In this document: positions 9,135-17,934 of the stretch, piece by piece
How positions within the stretch are numbered: the stretch's first letter is position 1
Layout of the letters: each line of letters opens with the position of its first letter
DNA from: Nitrospira sp. bin75
Lineage (GTDB): Bacteria; Nitrospirota; Nitrospiria; Nitrospirales; UBA8639
Length of the DNA stretch: 42,098 nt
Reading direction: 5' to 3'
NCBI GenBank assembly: GCA_002238765.1
Contig: MPMZ01000024.1
Location: 1-42,098, forward strand
Position numbers and translations under genes: made by a program
The notes under the pieces: generated by a model
The model's database searches: none
What the model was told of the DNA's origin: nothing
Seen by the model: the letters and a program-made list of their open reading frames with translations, nothing else

Positions 9135-11108
9135 ATGTTTCATCGGTTTGTTTTCTTTTATCTTCTTCTCCACGTGCTTTTTACCCCCGCGTTCTCTTTT
9201 GGTGAATCAGACACCACGACTTCGGACGTCCAGACCCTGGACACCGTGGTCGTGAGCGCCACGAAGACACCGGTTCCCCTTCGCCAGGTGACGAGTGCCG
9301 TCGAGGTCCTGACCGAAGAAGATCTCGATCGCCGTCAGGTCAAGACGCTGGTGGAGGTCCTTCGTCTGACGCAAGGCACGGCCGTGTTGCAAAACGGCGG
9401 TCCGGGGGGCATTACGAACGTACGGATTCGAGGTGGGACGAGCAGTCAGACCCTGGTTTTGATCGATGGCGCGATTGTGAACAGCGCCACGCTGGGTCAG
9501 TTTAATTTCGCCCATCTCACCGTCGACAATATCGAAAAAATTGAAATCGTCCGCGGTGCGCAGAGCACACTGTGGGGTGCGGATGCCATGGCCGGCGTCA
9601 TCAATATCACGACGAAACGGGGACGTGGTCCTCTGAAGGCCGGTGGGTTTCTCGAATACGGATCGTTCAATACGTTGCGGGAAGGCGGACATATTTCCGG
9701 CAGCAAGGGGCCGGTTGATGTTTCCCTCGCCCTCTCCCGGTGGGATACGACCGGCATCTCGCAGATCAATGATCGAAGAGGGGCCACCGAACGCGATGCC
9801 TATCGGAATTGGCAGGCTTCTTCCCGAGTCGGCGTGGCCCTACCTCGCGACGGCCGGCTCGACTTCAATTTCCGTTGGTGGAAGGCCTCGATCAATATCG
9901 ACAATAGTTTCGGTCCCTCTGACGTGATCGGGGCCAGAAATGACAGCGAGCGATTCATCTTCAGCGGAAGGCATCAACAACCCTTGACGGATTGGTGGAC
10001 TCACGCCTTGACGCTTTCTCGTTCCCAGGACTCAGGTTTGTTCGAGCCTGGCACGTTACAGCGCAATCTGTCGACCGGAATGACGAGGGTTCCCTTTGGC
10101 GGCCCCAACGAAACGCGCGTGTCGGCGAACCGGATTGAAAGCCAACACGACTTTCGCTTCAATCAATACGTCACGCTGACCGCGGGCTATCAATTCCGCG
10201 AGCAACTGGGAGAGAACGATACCGGCCTGTCGGAGAAGATCGTCTCCTCTCATGGGTGGTTCGGCCAAATGCAACTCAACCTGTTTGATCGATTCTTTGC
10301 CACTGCGGGGGTGAGGCATGACGAGTATAATGTTTTCGGCTCTGCGACGACGTATCGTGTAACCGGTGGCTATCTGGTCAAGGAGACGAACACGAAATTG
10401 CGCGGCAGTTATGCCACGGGATTCCGGGCTCCAACGATTAATGAATTGTTTTGGCCGGATTTCGGCAATCCCGATTTGGATCCGGAACAAAGTCAAAGTT
10501 TCGACGTGGGCGTCGATCAGACGTTGCTTGCCGGCAGAGTGACCATCAGCGGCGGCTATTTCTGGAATCGGTATCGTGATCTCATTCAGACCATCCAGAG
10601 TGCACCGGTTTGTGGGACGGGCCCGTTTGGGGCCAATTATTGTCCCATCAACGTCGCTTCGGCTAAATCGCAGGGTTGGGAGGGCTCGGTGAATGTTGTC
10701 ATGATTCAGGAACAACCGTGGATGAAGCGGTTGGAACTGAAAGGGCAATACACCATGACCCTGACCCGTGATCTCATGAACAGTACGCGATTGCGTCGAT
10801 GGCCGGTCGATCAAGCCAGTCTGAGCCTGTATTATCAACCCGTGGATTCCCTGAACATGACCCTTGATTTTCGTATAGTGGGGGCACAATTCAATGACAG
10901 GGAAAATACCCAGCGCGTCGACTCGTTTGAAGTAGTCAATTTGGCCGTGAACTATGACATCTCAAAGCAATTCCAAGCCTATGTCCGTGTGGACAATCTC
11001 TTTGATGAAGAGTATGAGGAAATATTGTTTTTCGGTACGCCCGGACGTTCAGTCTTCGGCGGAATCCGAGCGAATTTTGATCTCCCGTTTGGGTCAAGTA
11101 TGCAGTAG
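9135..11108 (+). CDS. btuB: TonB-dependent outer-membrane cobalamin receptor BtuB
   Basis: A 657-residue outer-membrane receptor for active corrinoid uptake. A signal peptide (MFHRFVFFYLLLHVLF, cleaved near SFGES) is followed by the TonB box (DTVVVSATKTP), a plug domain (VRIRGGTSSQTLVLIDG, IEKIEIVRGAQSTLWG) and a 22-strand-type barrel with the NLFDEEYEE motif near the end. Length and plug match BtuB (about 600-660). The immediate riboswitch and the downstream cob genes make cobalamin or cobinamide the likely ligand. The start is supported by GGGAGG six bases upstream. Confidence 0.93.
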   Translation: MFHRFVFFYLLLHVLFTPAFSFGESDTTTSDVQTLDTVVVSATKTPVPLRQVTSAVEVLTEEDLDRRQVKTLVEVLRLTQGTAVLQNGGPGGITNVRIRGGTSSQTLVLIDGAIVNSATLGQFNFAHLTVDNIEKIEIVRGAQSTLWGADAMAGVINITTKRGRGPLKAGGFLEYGSFNTLREGGHISGSKGPVDVSLALSRWDTTGISQINDRRGATERDAYRNWQASSRVGVALPRDGRLDFNFRWWKASINIDNSFGPSDVIGARNDSERFIFSGRHQQPLTDWWTHALTLSRSQDSGLFEPGTLQRNLSTGMTRVPFGGPNETRVSANRIESQHDFRFNQYVTLTAGYQFREQLGENDTGLSEKIVSSHGWFGQMQLNLFDRFFATAGVRHDEYNVFGSATTYRVTGGYLVKETNTKLRGSYATGFRAPTINELFWPDFGNPDLDPEQSQSFDVGVDQTLLAGRVTISGGYFWNRYRDLIQTIQSAPVCGTGPFGANYCPINVASAKSQGWEGSVNVVMIQEQPWMKRLELKGQYTMTLTRDLMNSTRLRRWPVDQASLSLYYQPVDSLNMTLDFRIVGAQFNDRENTQRVDSFEVVNLAVNYDISKQFQAYVRVDNLFDEEYEEILFFGTPGRSVFGGIRANFDLPFGSSMQ

Positions 11109-11185
11109 TATGATATTCTCCCACGGCAGGCACGATACGAATGGACGTTTCAACCCGCACGTCCAGGAAATGAAAACGGTGTTCC

Positions 11186-11767
11186 ATGCGGATCAGTAAA
11201 GTCTATACCAAGTCGGGCGACGCCGGGAAAACCCGTCTTGCCGGCGGGCAGGAAGTGTGGAAGGACTCTTTGCGCGTCGAAGCCTATGGCACGGTCGATG
11301 AACTCAATTCGGTTATCGGTATTGCCAGGGCATTGAATGCGGAACAGCCGAAGTCGGTGAAAACCGGGAAAAAACTCGAAGAGCACCTGCGATGGATTCA
11401 AAACAAGTTGTTCGACGTCGGCGGGATCCTGGCCACGGCTCCGGGAGAGACCTTCAAGAACATGCCGACGGTCACGGCCGATCACGTGGCCCGGTTGGAA
11501 CGTCTTATTGATGCCTGCCAGGAAGATCTGGAGCCGTTGAAAGAATTTATCCTGCCGGGAGGCGGAAAAGTATCCGGTTTCTTGCACCAGACCAGAACCG
11601 TTTGCCGTCGGGCCGAACGTCTCTGTGTGAGCTTGTCTCGTGAGGAAAACGTTCCTCCTGAGCTTGTGCGGTTCTTGAACCGGTTGAGTGACGCCCTGTT
11701 CGTGCTGGCTCGCTGGACCGCGAAAACACAGGGAGAACCGGAGTATTTATGGGAACGCGAAACCTGA
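11186..11767 (+). CDS. pduO: Cob(I)alamin adenosyltransferase, PduO/MMAB type
   Basis: Transfers the 5'-deoxyadenosyl group of ATP to reduced corrinoid, giving the coenzyme form that is also the riboswitch ligand. The PduO-type signature is at the N-terminus: KVYTKSGDAGKTRLAGG with the ATP-binding TGxGD-like motif, then AYGTVDELNS. The typical FILPGG, and RTVCRRAER with catalytic Arg, follow. At 193 residues it matches the single-domain enzymes. It follows btuB by 77 bases in the same unit. Confidence 0.94.
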   Translation: MRISKVYTKSGDAGKTRLAGGQEVWKDSLRVEAYGTVDELNSVIGIARALNAEQPKSVKTGKKLEEHLRWIQNKLFDVGGILATAPGETFKNMPTVTADHVARLERLIDACQEDLEPLKEFILPGGGKVSGFLHQTRTVCRRAERLCVSLSREENVPPELVRFLNRLSDALFVLARWTAKTQGEPEYLWERET

Positions 11768-11827
11768 GATGCGTTGTCAACGTTTCGTGTCCGACTCCCG
11801 TTTGTCCTCCAGCGTGCGTCGTTTCCC

Positions 11828-12361
11828 ATGAATGCCGGTAACGGTTCTTCTCATCTGTGTTTCGTTCTTGGAGGGGCGCGTTCCGGGAAAAGCCGCCTGG
11901 CATTGACCTTGGCGGGGAATGCCTTGCCCAGAGCCTTTGTGGCGACCGCCGAACCCGGTGATGAGGAGATGGCCGCCCGTATCCGACAACATCGAGAGGA
12001 TCGCGACCCGACCTGGGAAACTCAGGAAATTCCCATTGACGTGAGCGGATGGCTCAAGAGCAAAGGAGTCCTGTATAAGACGGTCGTGATCGATTGCCTG
12101 ACCTTGTGGTTGGCAAATCTTCTTGGTAGCGGGATTCAGGAGTCCAAAGTTCTCTCCTCCATTGATGAACTGATGCAATCGGCTCGAACGGTTCCCGGTT
12201 CGGTGGTGTTAGTGAGTAATGAAGTGGGCCTGGGCATCGTTCCGGGTGACGCCGTGACGCGACAATTTCGAGACCTTGCGGGAGCGATGAATCAACGCGT
12301 GGCCGCGGCGTCCGATGCCGTCTATTTGTCCGTGAGCGGTCTTCCCATGCAATTAAAATAA
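11828..12361 (+). CDS. cobU: Bifunctional adenosylcobinamide kinase / cobinamide-phosphate guanylyltransferase CobU
   Basis: Phosphorylates adenosylcobinamide and converts it to the GDP derivative for nucleotide-loop assembly. P-loop GGARSGKS lies near the N-terminus, with RIRQHREDRDPTWET carrying the His that becomes guanylylated, VIDCLTLWLANLL as Walker B and SNEVGLGIVP in the second half. I start at the ATG at 11828; the frame is open back to a TTG at 11774 but that adds residues with no family match. Length (177) is standard. Followed by cobT after 15 bases. Confidence 0.94.
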   Translation: MNAGNGSSHLCFVLGGARSGKSRLALTLAGNALPRAFVATAEPGDEEMAARIRQHREDRDPTWETQEIPIDVSGWLKSKGVLYKTVVIDCLTLWLANLLGSGIQESKVLSSIDELMQSARTVPGSVVLVSNEVGLGIVPGDAVTRQFRDLAGAMNQRVAAASDAVYLSVSGLPMQLK

Positions 12362-12376
12362 CGGGTCCGTTGGCAG

Positions 12377-13447
12377 ATGAGCGAAGATGGCAGAGATCTG
12401 ATCCTTCCGGAATTGAAACTTCCAGACGAGGACGTTCGACTTCAGGCGCAAGCCCGGCTCGATTCGCTCACCAAACCCGTGGGGAGTCTGGGACGACTCG
12501 AGGACGTTGCCGCGCACTATCTGGCGATGACCGGAAGTGCCTCCGCTCCACGTCTCGATCCCGTTGTGTATACGCTGGCGGCTGACCACGGCGTCACGGC
12601 TGAGGGGGTGAGCGCGTATCCGCAATCCGTGACAGGGCAAATGGTGAAGAATTTCGTCCATGGTGGCGCCGCCGTGAACGTCCTGGCTCGTCATGCCGGC
12701 GCATCCCTGCGTTTGGTGGACATGGGAGTGGCTGGCGATCTCGGGGGCTATGCCGGCCTCCTGGATCGCAAGATTGCCTTTGGCACCAACAATTTCCTTC
12801 GTGAACCGGCGATGTCCCGTGAGCAGGCGTTGCAGTCGATTCAGGTTGGCAGGGATTTGGCAACTGCCGCATGTGCGGACGGGAAAAATCTCATTGCCGT
12901 CGGGGAAATGGGTATCGGCAATACAACGGCAAGTGCCGCCATCGTGTCGGTGTTGACCGGGCAAAGCGTGGAAGCGGTCACCGGCCGGGGAACCGGCGTC
13001 GATGATCAAGCGCTGAAGCGTAAAATTGCCGTTATTGAGCAGGCTCTTGCGTTGCATCACCCGTCTTCCTCCGACGCCATTGAAATTTTGACGAAAGTTG
13101 GGGGATTCGAAATCGGCGGGATGGCCGGTCTGATGCTCGGGGCGGCGATCCGTCGCGTGCCGGTGGTGCTGGATGGCTTTATTACCGGAGCGAGTGCGCT
13201 GCTCGCCGTGGCGCTGGAACCCCGGTGCCGGGAGTATCTCATCGCGTCGCACCTGTCCCAAGAACCCGGCCACCGGATCGTACTCGATCATCTGGGGCTT
13301 GATCCGTTGCTGGATTTGCGGATGCGGCTCGGCGAGGGGACCGGCGCCTGTTTGGCCGTGACGCTCATTCACGCTGCCTTGAAAGTCTATCGTGAAATGG
13401 CCACGTTTGAGGAAGCGCAAGTTTCCGGTTCGCTGCCTCAAACATGA
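12377..13447 (+). CDS. cobT: Nicotinate-nucleotide--dimethylbenzimidazole phosphoribosyltransferase CobT
   Basis: Activates the lower ligand base as its alpha-ribotide. Diagnostic stretches are RLDSLTKPVGSLGRLED, VYTLAADHGVTAEGVSAYP, GEMGIGNTTASAA and the GRGTGVDD loop; the catalytic Glu is expected in the C-terminal LRLGEGTGA motif, which is present. At 356 residues the length is normal. It is located between cobU and cobS with short gaps. A long opposite-strand open frame covers it but has no family features. Confidence 0.96.
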   Translation: MSEDGRDLILPELKLPDEDVRLQAQARLDSLTKPVGSLGRLEDVAAHYLAMTGSASAPRLDPVVYTLAADHGVTAEGVSAYPQSVTGQMVKNFVHGGAAVNVLARHAGASLRLVDMGVAGDLGGYAGLLDRKIAFGTNNFLREPAMSREQALQSIQVGRDLATAACADGKNLIAVGEMGIGNTTASAAIVSVLTGQSVEAVTGRGTGVDDQALKRKIAVIEQALALHHPSSSDAIEILTKVGGFEIGGMAGLMLGAAIRRVPVVLDGFITGASALLAVALEPRCREYLIASHLSQEPGHRIVLDHLGLDPLLDLRMRLGEGTGACLAVTLIHAALKVYREMATFEEAQVSGSLPQT

Positions 13448-13466
13448 GTCCGGAGCCTGGACGTTC

Positions 13467-14231
13467 ATGATCAGATCATCCCTGTTGGCGTGGCATTTTC
13501 TCACGATCATTCCGCTCGGCAAATCGTCGGAGCTTCCGCCTGCCTCTCGAGAACTCGCGTCCTCCATGCAATGGTACCCTGCGGTGGGGCTGGTCATCGG
13601 GGGAATCCTGTGTGCCGGTGATGCCGTATTCGGCATGGTCCTGACGCCGGACGTGACGGCGCTGTTGGTCCTGTGTGTCCTGGTGGTGCTGACCGGAGGG
13701 TTACATCAGGACGGATTGGCCGATACCATCGACGGGTTGGGGAAACGTGGCAGTCCGGCGGAGCGGTTGGCGGTCATGAAAGACGGGAGCATCGGCGCCT
13801 TGGGCGCGACCGGCTTGATCCTGGTGCTGGGGTTGCGATTTGCAGGCATCCTGCATTTGCCTTCTCCCGAGCGAACGGGTCTGTTGTTATGCATGCCGGT
13901 GATCGGGAAATGGGCCATGGTGGTCAGTACGTTCGGCAGTTCGCATGCCCGGGCTGGTGGGGGTCTTGCCTCCGGCTTTTTGAACGACATCCGTTTGCGG
14001 GACGTGCTGTGGGCGACCGTCTGGGCCGGAGTGTTTGTCTGGGCAATCCTGGGGTGGCAGGCAGGTGGGTTGCTCCTGGGTCTCGGCGCAGTCACGGCAC
14101 GCGGGATGGTTTATGTGTGTTCCCGTGTGTTCGGCGGGATGACGGGGGACGTGCTGGGTGCGATCAATGAAATCACGGAAATCCTGTTTCTGTTTGCCGC
14201 TCCGTTGATCCTGATGCTGGTGGTGTTCTGA
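13467..14231 (+). CDS. cobS: Adenosylcobinamide-GDP ribazoletransferase CobS
   Basis: Membrane enzyme that joins adenosylcobinamide-GDP with alpha-ribazole (phosphate) to make cobalamin (phosphate). The hallmark GGLHQDGLADTIDG is present, followed by ERLAVMKDGSIGALGA, and several hydrophobic helices. I choose ATG 13467 (MIRSSLLAWHFLTIIPLG, the usual CobS N-terminus); the frame is open further upstream but overlaps cobT. Length 254 is standard. CobC, the phosphatase that would complete the path, is not visible in the window. Confidence 0.95.
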   Translation: MIRSSLLAWHFLTIIPLGKSSELPPASRELASSMQWYPAVGLVIGGILCAGDAVFGMVLTPDVTALLVLCVLVVLTGGLHQDGLADTIDGLGKRGSPAERLAVMKDGSIGALGATGLILVLGLRFAGILHLPSPERTGLLLCMPVIGKWAMVVSTFGSSHARAGGGLASGFLNDIRLRDVLWATVWAGVFVWAILGWQAGGLLLGLGAVTARGMVYVCSRVFGGMTGDVLGAINEITEILFLFAAPLILMLVVF

Positions 14232-14234
14232 TCC

Positions 14235-14432
14235 GTGAAACGCCATCTCCGGAAAACGTGCGGACGATGCGGCTGTGCGTTCACGTGCGGGCTCTACGGG
14301 TGCTGGTGCGGCGAGGTGACGGTTTCCGACGCCCAATACGCGGTCATTGCCGAACGGTTTGCGGATTGTTTGTGCCCGTCCTGCTTGAAGGCTCTCGTTC
14401 ATGAAACCTCTGACCTTCAGTCTGCTGATTGA
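14235..14432 (+). CDS. Small cysteine-rich CWC-family protein
   Basis: A 65-residue protein with a Cys pattern like the Cys_rich_CWC family: CGRCGCAFTCG, then the eponymous CWC, then CLCPSCL. The Cys clusters suggest a small zinc-binding or metal-binding fold. It starts at GTG three bases after cobS and is followed by cbiB after 14 bases, so it is co-expressed with nucleotide-loop assembly. Members of the family have no assigned function that I know of. Its position in a cobalt-cofactor operon makes a metal-handling role possible, but this is inference. Confidence 0.75.
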   Translation: MKRHLRKTCGRCGCAFTCGLYGCWCGEVTVSDAQYAVIAERFADCLCPSCLKALVHETSDLQSAD

Positions 14433-14446
14433 CCGGTCCTGAAACC

Positions 14447-15403
14447 ATGATCGCCGTCAATCTCTTGGCCGTTTGCGCCCTGGACGGGTTACTGGGAGAT
14501 CCCCGGTGGATGCCGCATCCGGTGAGGTTGATGGGTGCGCTTATTCGCCGGTGCGAACTGCTGATCAGGACATGGTTCATTTCCGCGACGAGCCGGCGTA
14601 TTGCCGGCCTCCTCCTTGCCGTGTTCGTCCCGGGGCTCAGCTTCCTGGCGGCATGGGGTTCGTTGAGACTTGCCTTTCTGGTCCATCCGTGGCTTGGCCA
14701 TCTTCTGTGGATTGTGCTGGGCTACACGACGTTGGCGGCGAAGGATCTGGCGGATCATGCGTGGGAAGTCCATCGCCGTCTGCACGCCGGGTCCTTGCAG
14801 GAGGCCCGTCAGGCCGTGTCGCTCATGGTCGGACGGGATACCGGCCGGTTGACGGAAACCGAGATAGCCGGAGCCGCCATCGAGAGCGTGGCCGAGAATA
14901 CGTCGGATGGCGTCATTGCGCCGTTGTTCTATCTGGCCATTGGAGGTCCGCCGTTGGCGCTGGCCTATAAAGCCCTCAATACCCTGGATTCGATGATCGG
15001 CTATCGTGACGCATCGTATCGCGACATTGGATGGGCATCGGCCAAACTCGATGATCTCGCCAATGTCATTCCGGCGCGATTGAGCGCGGGCTTGCTGGTC
15101 CTGTCGTCGCACTTCCGCCATGCCACCGTCGCCAATGCGTGGAGCATTTATCGACGGGATTGCGCCAAACATGCCAGTCCCAACAGCGGGCATCCCGAGG
15201 CGGCCATGGCCGGTGCGTTGGGGATTTTGTTGGGCGGGCCGAGTGTCTACAACGGCATTCACGTCGAACGCCCCCAATTGGGTGATCCGGCGAATGTCCC
15301 GCATCCTCGACACGTTCCTTTGGCCGTTGAGTTGATGTGGACCTCATTTGGATTGGCCATCGTGCTCGGTGTGGCCTTTGCGACGTTGTGGAACGGTATT
15401 TGA
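14447..15403 (+). CDS. cbiB: Adenosylcobinamide-phosphate synthase CbiB
   Basis: Membrane enzyme attaching the aminopropanol arm (as its phosphate) to adenosylcobyric acid. Family motifs: LLGDPRWMPHPVRLMG at the N-terminus, VSLMVGRDT, VAENTSDGVIAPLFY, NTLDSMIGYR and GHPEAAMAGALGI near the end. I choose ATG 14447; an upstream TTG at 14429 would overlap the CWC gene. The 318-residue length is normal. It accepts the product of cobQ and the product of cobD next door. Confidence 0.95.
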   Translation: MIAVNLLAVCALDGLLGDPRWMPHPVRLMGALIRRCELLIRTWFISATSRRIAGLLLAVFVPGLSFLAAWGSLRLAFLVHPWLGHLLWIVLGYTTLAAKDLADHAWEVHRRLHAGSLQEARQAVSLMVGRDTGRLTETEIAGAAIESVAENTSDGVIAPLFYLAIGGPPLALAYKALNTLDSMIGYRDASYRDIGWASAKLDDLANVIPARLSAGLLVLSSHFRHATVANAWSIYRRDCAKHASPNSGHPEAAMAGALGILLGGPSVYNGIHVERPQLGDPANVPHPRHVPLAVELMWTSFGLAIVLGVAFATLWNGI

Positions 15404-16506
15404 ACCACGGTGGGAACGTGTATCACGCCGCCCGGGTCACCTCCCGGGACCCGTCGGAATTTTGCGATTTCAGCGCCAGCATCAATCCCTTGGGCGTTCC
15501 TCTTGCCGCGCAACGTGTCCTGCAAACCGCCGTCGGCAGGATTCAACATTATCCTGACCCCGACGGTCTGGCATTAGTCGAAGCCATTGCCGGACGCCAT
15601 CGCATTGCACCCGGCAACGTGTTGCTGGGGAATGGAACGGTGGAGCTGATATACGCGATTCCCGCCGCCGTGAATATCAAACGCGGGTTGATCGTTGGGC
15701 CGACCTTTTCCGAATATGAACGGGCGTTGAGGTTGTCGAATGCCCGCGTGACGTCCGTGCTGGCACGTTTGGAAGATCAGTTTCGTCCGCCCCTCGACGT
15801 CGTGTTGGAAAGGGTGACATCACCACCTTCCTTTCGTTCCGGCAAGCGGCGGCTGCCGATTGATGCCGTGTTTCTGTGTAATCCGAACAGCCCGACCGGG
15901 CAGGGCGTTTCACGGAACGGCGTCTATCGTCTGTTGGATGCCGTCAAGCGGCAACAAGGATGCGTGATCGTCGATGAGACGTTCGTGGAGTTCTGCGAGG
16001 AGAAGTCCGTCATCCGCCGGGCCGTTTCCGATGATTCGTTGCTGGTGTTGAGAAGTTTCACCAAGTTTTACGGGATTCCGGGTCTTCGGATCGGGTACGC
16101 CGTCGGGACGGAAAAGCGGCTTCAGGCCATCAGGAACCGGCTGCCACCCTGGTCCGTCAACACAGTGGCCCAGGAGGCCGCCCTGGCCTGTTTGCAGGAC
16201 ACTCGTTACCAACAAAGGACGTTGCGGTTTCTTGAAAAGGAGCGTCCGGTCTTCAGACGGGCGCTTGAGCGGATTCAGGGGTTTCGGGTATATCCTTCAT
16301 CAGCAAACTATTTTCTCGTCGAGTTGCCGGGATCGCTGACGAGCCGGCAGGTACAGGCGGCGTTGATGGAACGCGGCTTCCTTGTCATGGACTGCTCAAA
16401 CTATCCGGGGCTCCATGAACGCATGCTTCGGTTTGCCGTGAGAACGTCAAACGACAACTCCCGGTTGGTGAAACAATTGCAGCACGTGGTGAAGGCGCAA
16501 CCATGA
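15388..16506 (+). CDS. cobD: L-threonine-O-3-phosphate decarboxylase CobD (class I/II aminotransferase fold)
   Basis: PLP enzyme making (R)-1-amino-2-propanol phosphate, the arm that CbiB attaches. It opens NHGGNVYHAAR and DFSASINPLGVP, typical for CobD/CobC. The LGNGTVELIY loop, the PNSPTGQ motif and the PLP lysine region SFTKFYGIPGLRIGY follow. The frame is open from 15337 but family conservation starts at about NHGG, so the start is the GTG at 15388 or the TTG at 15400, either overlapping the cbiB end. The histidinol-phosphate aminotransferase alternative is unlikely given the neighbours. Confidence 0.9.
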   Translation: MERYLNHGGNVYHAARVTSRDPSEFCDFSASINPLGVPLAAQRVLQTAVGRIQHYPDPDGLALVEAIAGRHRIAPGNVLLGNGTVELIYAIPAAVNIKRGLIVGPTFSEYERALRLSNARVTSVLARLEDQFRPPLDVVLERVTSPPSFRSGKRRLPIDAVFLCNPNSPTGQGVSRNGVYRLLDAVKRQQGCVIVDETFVEFCEEKSVIRRAVSDDSLLVLRSFTKFYGIPGLRIGYAVGTEKRLQAIRNRLPPWSVNTVAQEAALACLQDTRYQQRTLRFLEKERPVFRRALERIQGFRVYPSSANYFLVELPGSLTSRQVQAALMERGFLVMDCSNYPGLHERMLRFAVRTSNDNSRLVKQLQHVVKAQP

Positions 16507-16979
16507 ACGTTCGAAGCGTGTTCGGGTTCGGTATTCTTGTCGTGTTGATCGTCGTGGGTTTTATGTTTTCCCGTCCCCAGGGAGGCACGCCCGACGTGCC
16601 GGACGATCCCGAGGCGCATGAAGCCTTGGAGTTGGTGCGTTCCCATCCTGCCAGAAATGCCCCCACGTTGGAGGATGCGATCAATCAGTACGTCGAAGAG
16701 TTGAGTGCGCAGGGAACGCCGCTGCATCAAGGCGAGTGGCAGGTGGGCAAAGAACGTCCCGGTGTCTATGCGGTCAGGATGTTGGTGCGTGAGAAAGGGT
16801 TTAATGAATGGATTGAACGGGAGTTTGCCTGGCGGGTCACGTTAAAGGATAAAACCGTCAGGGTGATTTCTCTGGCCGCGATTCACTTCATGCCGTTTCA
16901 TGAGTTGCCGCCGTTGCCGCATCAGGACCAGATATCAGGGAGACTTATGGAGTCTCAGTCGGAAACGCGACCTGGATGA
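16503..16979 (+). CDS. Membrane-anchored protein of unknown function at the end of the cob operon
   Basis: A 158-residue product with one N-terminal hydrophobic helix (GFGILVVLIVVGFMF) and a soluble, probably periplasmic, part. I do not recognise a family. Residues LEDAINQYVEELSAQGTPL and the following beta-rich stretch (WQVGKERPGVYAVRMLVREK) resemble a small mixed alpha/beta domain. ATG overlaps the cobD stop by four bases, so it is translationally coupled and part of the riboswitch-controlled unit. Its 3' end overlaps the convergent Rieske gene by 35 bases. Confidence 0.7.
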   Translation: MNVRSVFGFGILVVLIVVGFMFSRPQGGTPDVPDDPEAHEALELVRSHPARNAPTLEDAINQYVEELSAQGTPLHQGEWQVGKERPGVYAVRMLVREKGFNEWIEREFAWRVTLKDKTVRVISLAAIHFMPFHELPPLPHQDQISGRLMESQSETRPG

Positions 16980-17280
16980 TGCCGTTTTCCACGCGAGTCT
17001 GAAAACAGGGCACAGCCCACGCCGGCGTGGGATTCTCGATGCATTGTCCCGTGCGCACGTTGAATTCCCAGCCGTGCCACGGACATTCGACGACTTCTCC
17101 CTCCAGCGTCCCTTCTCCGAGCGGGCCTCCCGCGTGAGGGCACGTATTATCCAGGGCCAGAATTTCCCCGTCCACGTTAAATAAGGCCACGCCGTGACCG
17201 TCGTCGACTTCAACCGACAGGCACGTTCCGGGTTCGAGGTCTTCCAGTTTGGCAACGTCGCGATATTTCATCATCGTCAA
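16945..17280 (-). CDS. Rieske [2Fe-2S] ferredoxin-like protein
   Basis: A soluble single-domain Rieske protein of about 110 residues. The two cluster-binding motifs are CPHAGGPLG (box 1, C-x-H) and CPWHGWEF (box 2, C-x2-H). No signal peptide or membrane anchor, so it resembles the small Rieske subunits of dioxygenases or nitrite reductase NirD rather than the bc1 type. Start could be the first or third Met (MTMMKYRD). No oxygenase or reductase partner is adjacent. Confidence 0.9.
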   Translation of the reverse strand: MTMMKYRDVAKLEDLEPGTCLSVEVDDGHGVALFNVDGEILALDNTCPHAGGPLGEGTLEGEVVECPWHGWEFNVRTGQCIENPTPAWAVPCFQTRVENGIIQVAFPTETP

Positions 17281-17403
17281 TTTTCATGAAAGACCGTGAA
17301 CCTTACCAAGGCCATTCGTTCTGCTGCAAGCCATGAACCGTGGACGTTGTTGCTTCGGTATCGTTCCTGATGCTATACAAGCGTTCAAACTCCGGGGCAG
17401 CCT

Positions 17404-17934
17404 ATGACGCTCTTGTTGAATGCCACATATGAACCCTTGCGGGTCGTGCAATGGCAAAAGGCCGTGACCCTGCTTTGCCAGGGGAAAGTCGAGGTCCTTG
17501 AATTCTATGAACGGGACATTCGAGGGGTCTCGATCACGTTCAAACTGCCCTCAGTGATGCGGCTGCTGAAAGTCGTCAAGCTCAAGTCCAATCACCGGGC
17601 CGTCAAGTTTTCCCGGATCAATATTTTTACCCGCGATAAATATTCGTGCCAGTATTGTTGTAAACGGTTCCGTACCGAAGAACTCACGTTCGACCACGTG
17701 GTGCCGATTGCCAAGGGCGGGACAAAAACCTGGGAAAACATCGTGACGGCGTGTTGGCGCTGTAACAATAAGAAGAGCGGGCGCACCCCGGACGAAGCGC
17801 ACATGCGCCTGAAGAAGAAACCACAAAAGCCGAGATGGAATCCCACCCTCACCATCATGATCGGTATCCGGAATGCTCCGGAGAGTTGGCGGGATTACCT
17901 CTACTGGCACATGGAACTGGACTCTGATGAATAA
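17404..17934 (+). CDS. HNH endonuclease family protein
   Basis: 176 residues. The N-terminal part (LLLNATYEPLRVVQWQKAV) is the common leader of a widespread bacterial HNH family. The HNH fold follows: CQYCCKRF with a zinc-type Cys pair, LTFDHVVPIAKGGTKTWEN with the catalytic DH, and CWRCNNKKSGRTP. No methyltransferase or phage gene is adjacent, so it is likely a solitary housekeeping-type HNH protein. Its stop overlaps the next start by eight bases. Confidence 0.9.
   Translation: MTLLLNATYEPLRVVQWQKAVTLLCQGKVEVLEFYERDIRGVSITFKLPSVMRLLKVVKLKSNHRAVKFSRINIFTRDKYSCQYCCKRFRTEELTFDHVVPIAKGGTKTWENIVTACWRCNNKKSGRTPDEAHMRLKKKPQKPRWNPTLTIMIGIRNAPESWRDYLYWHMELDSDE

Noticed and set aside
12353-13636. 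427-codon open frame antisense to cobT
   Set aside because: A shadow of a GC-rich coding strand; no family features and no ribosome-binding site.
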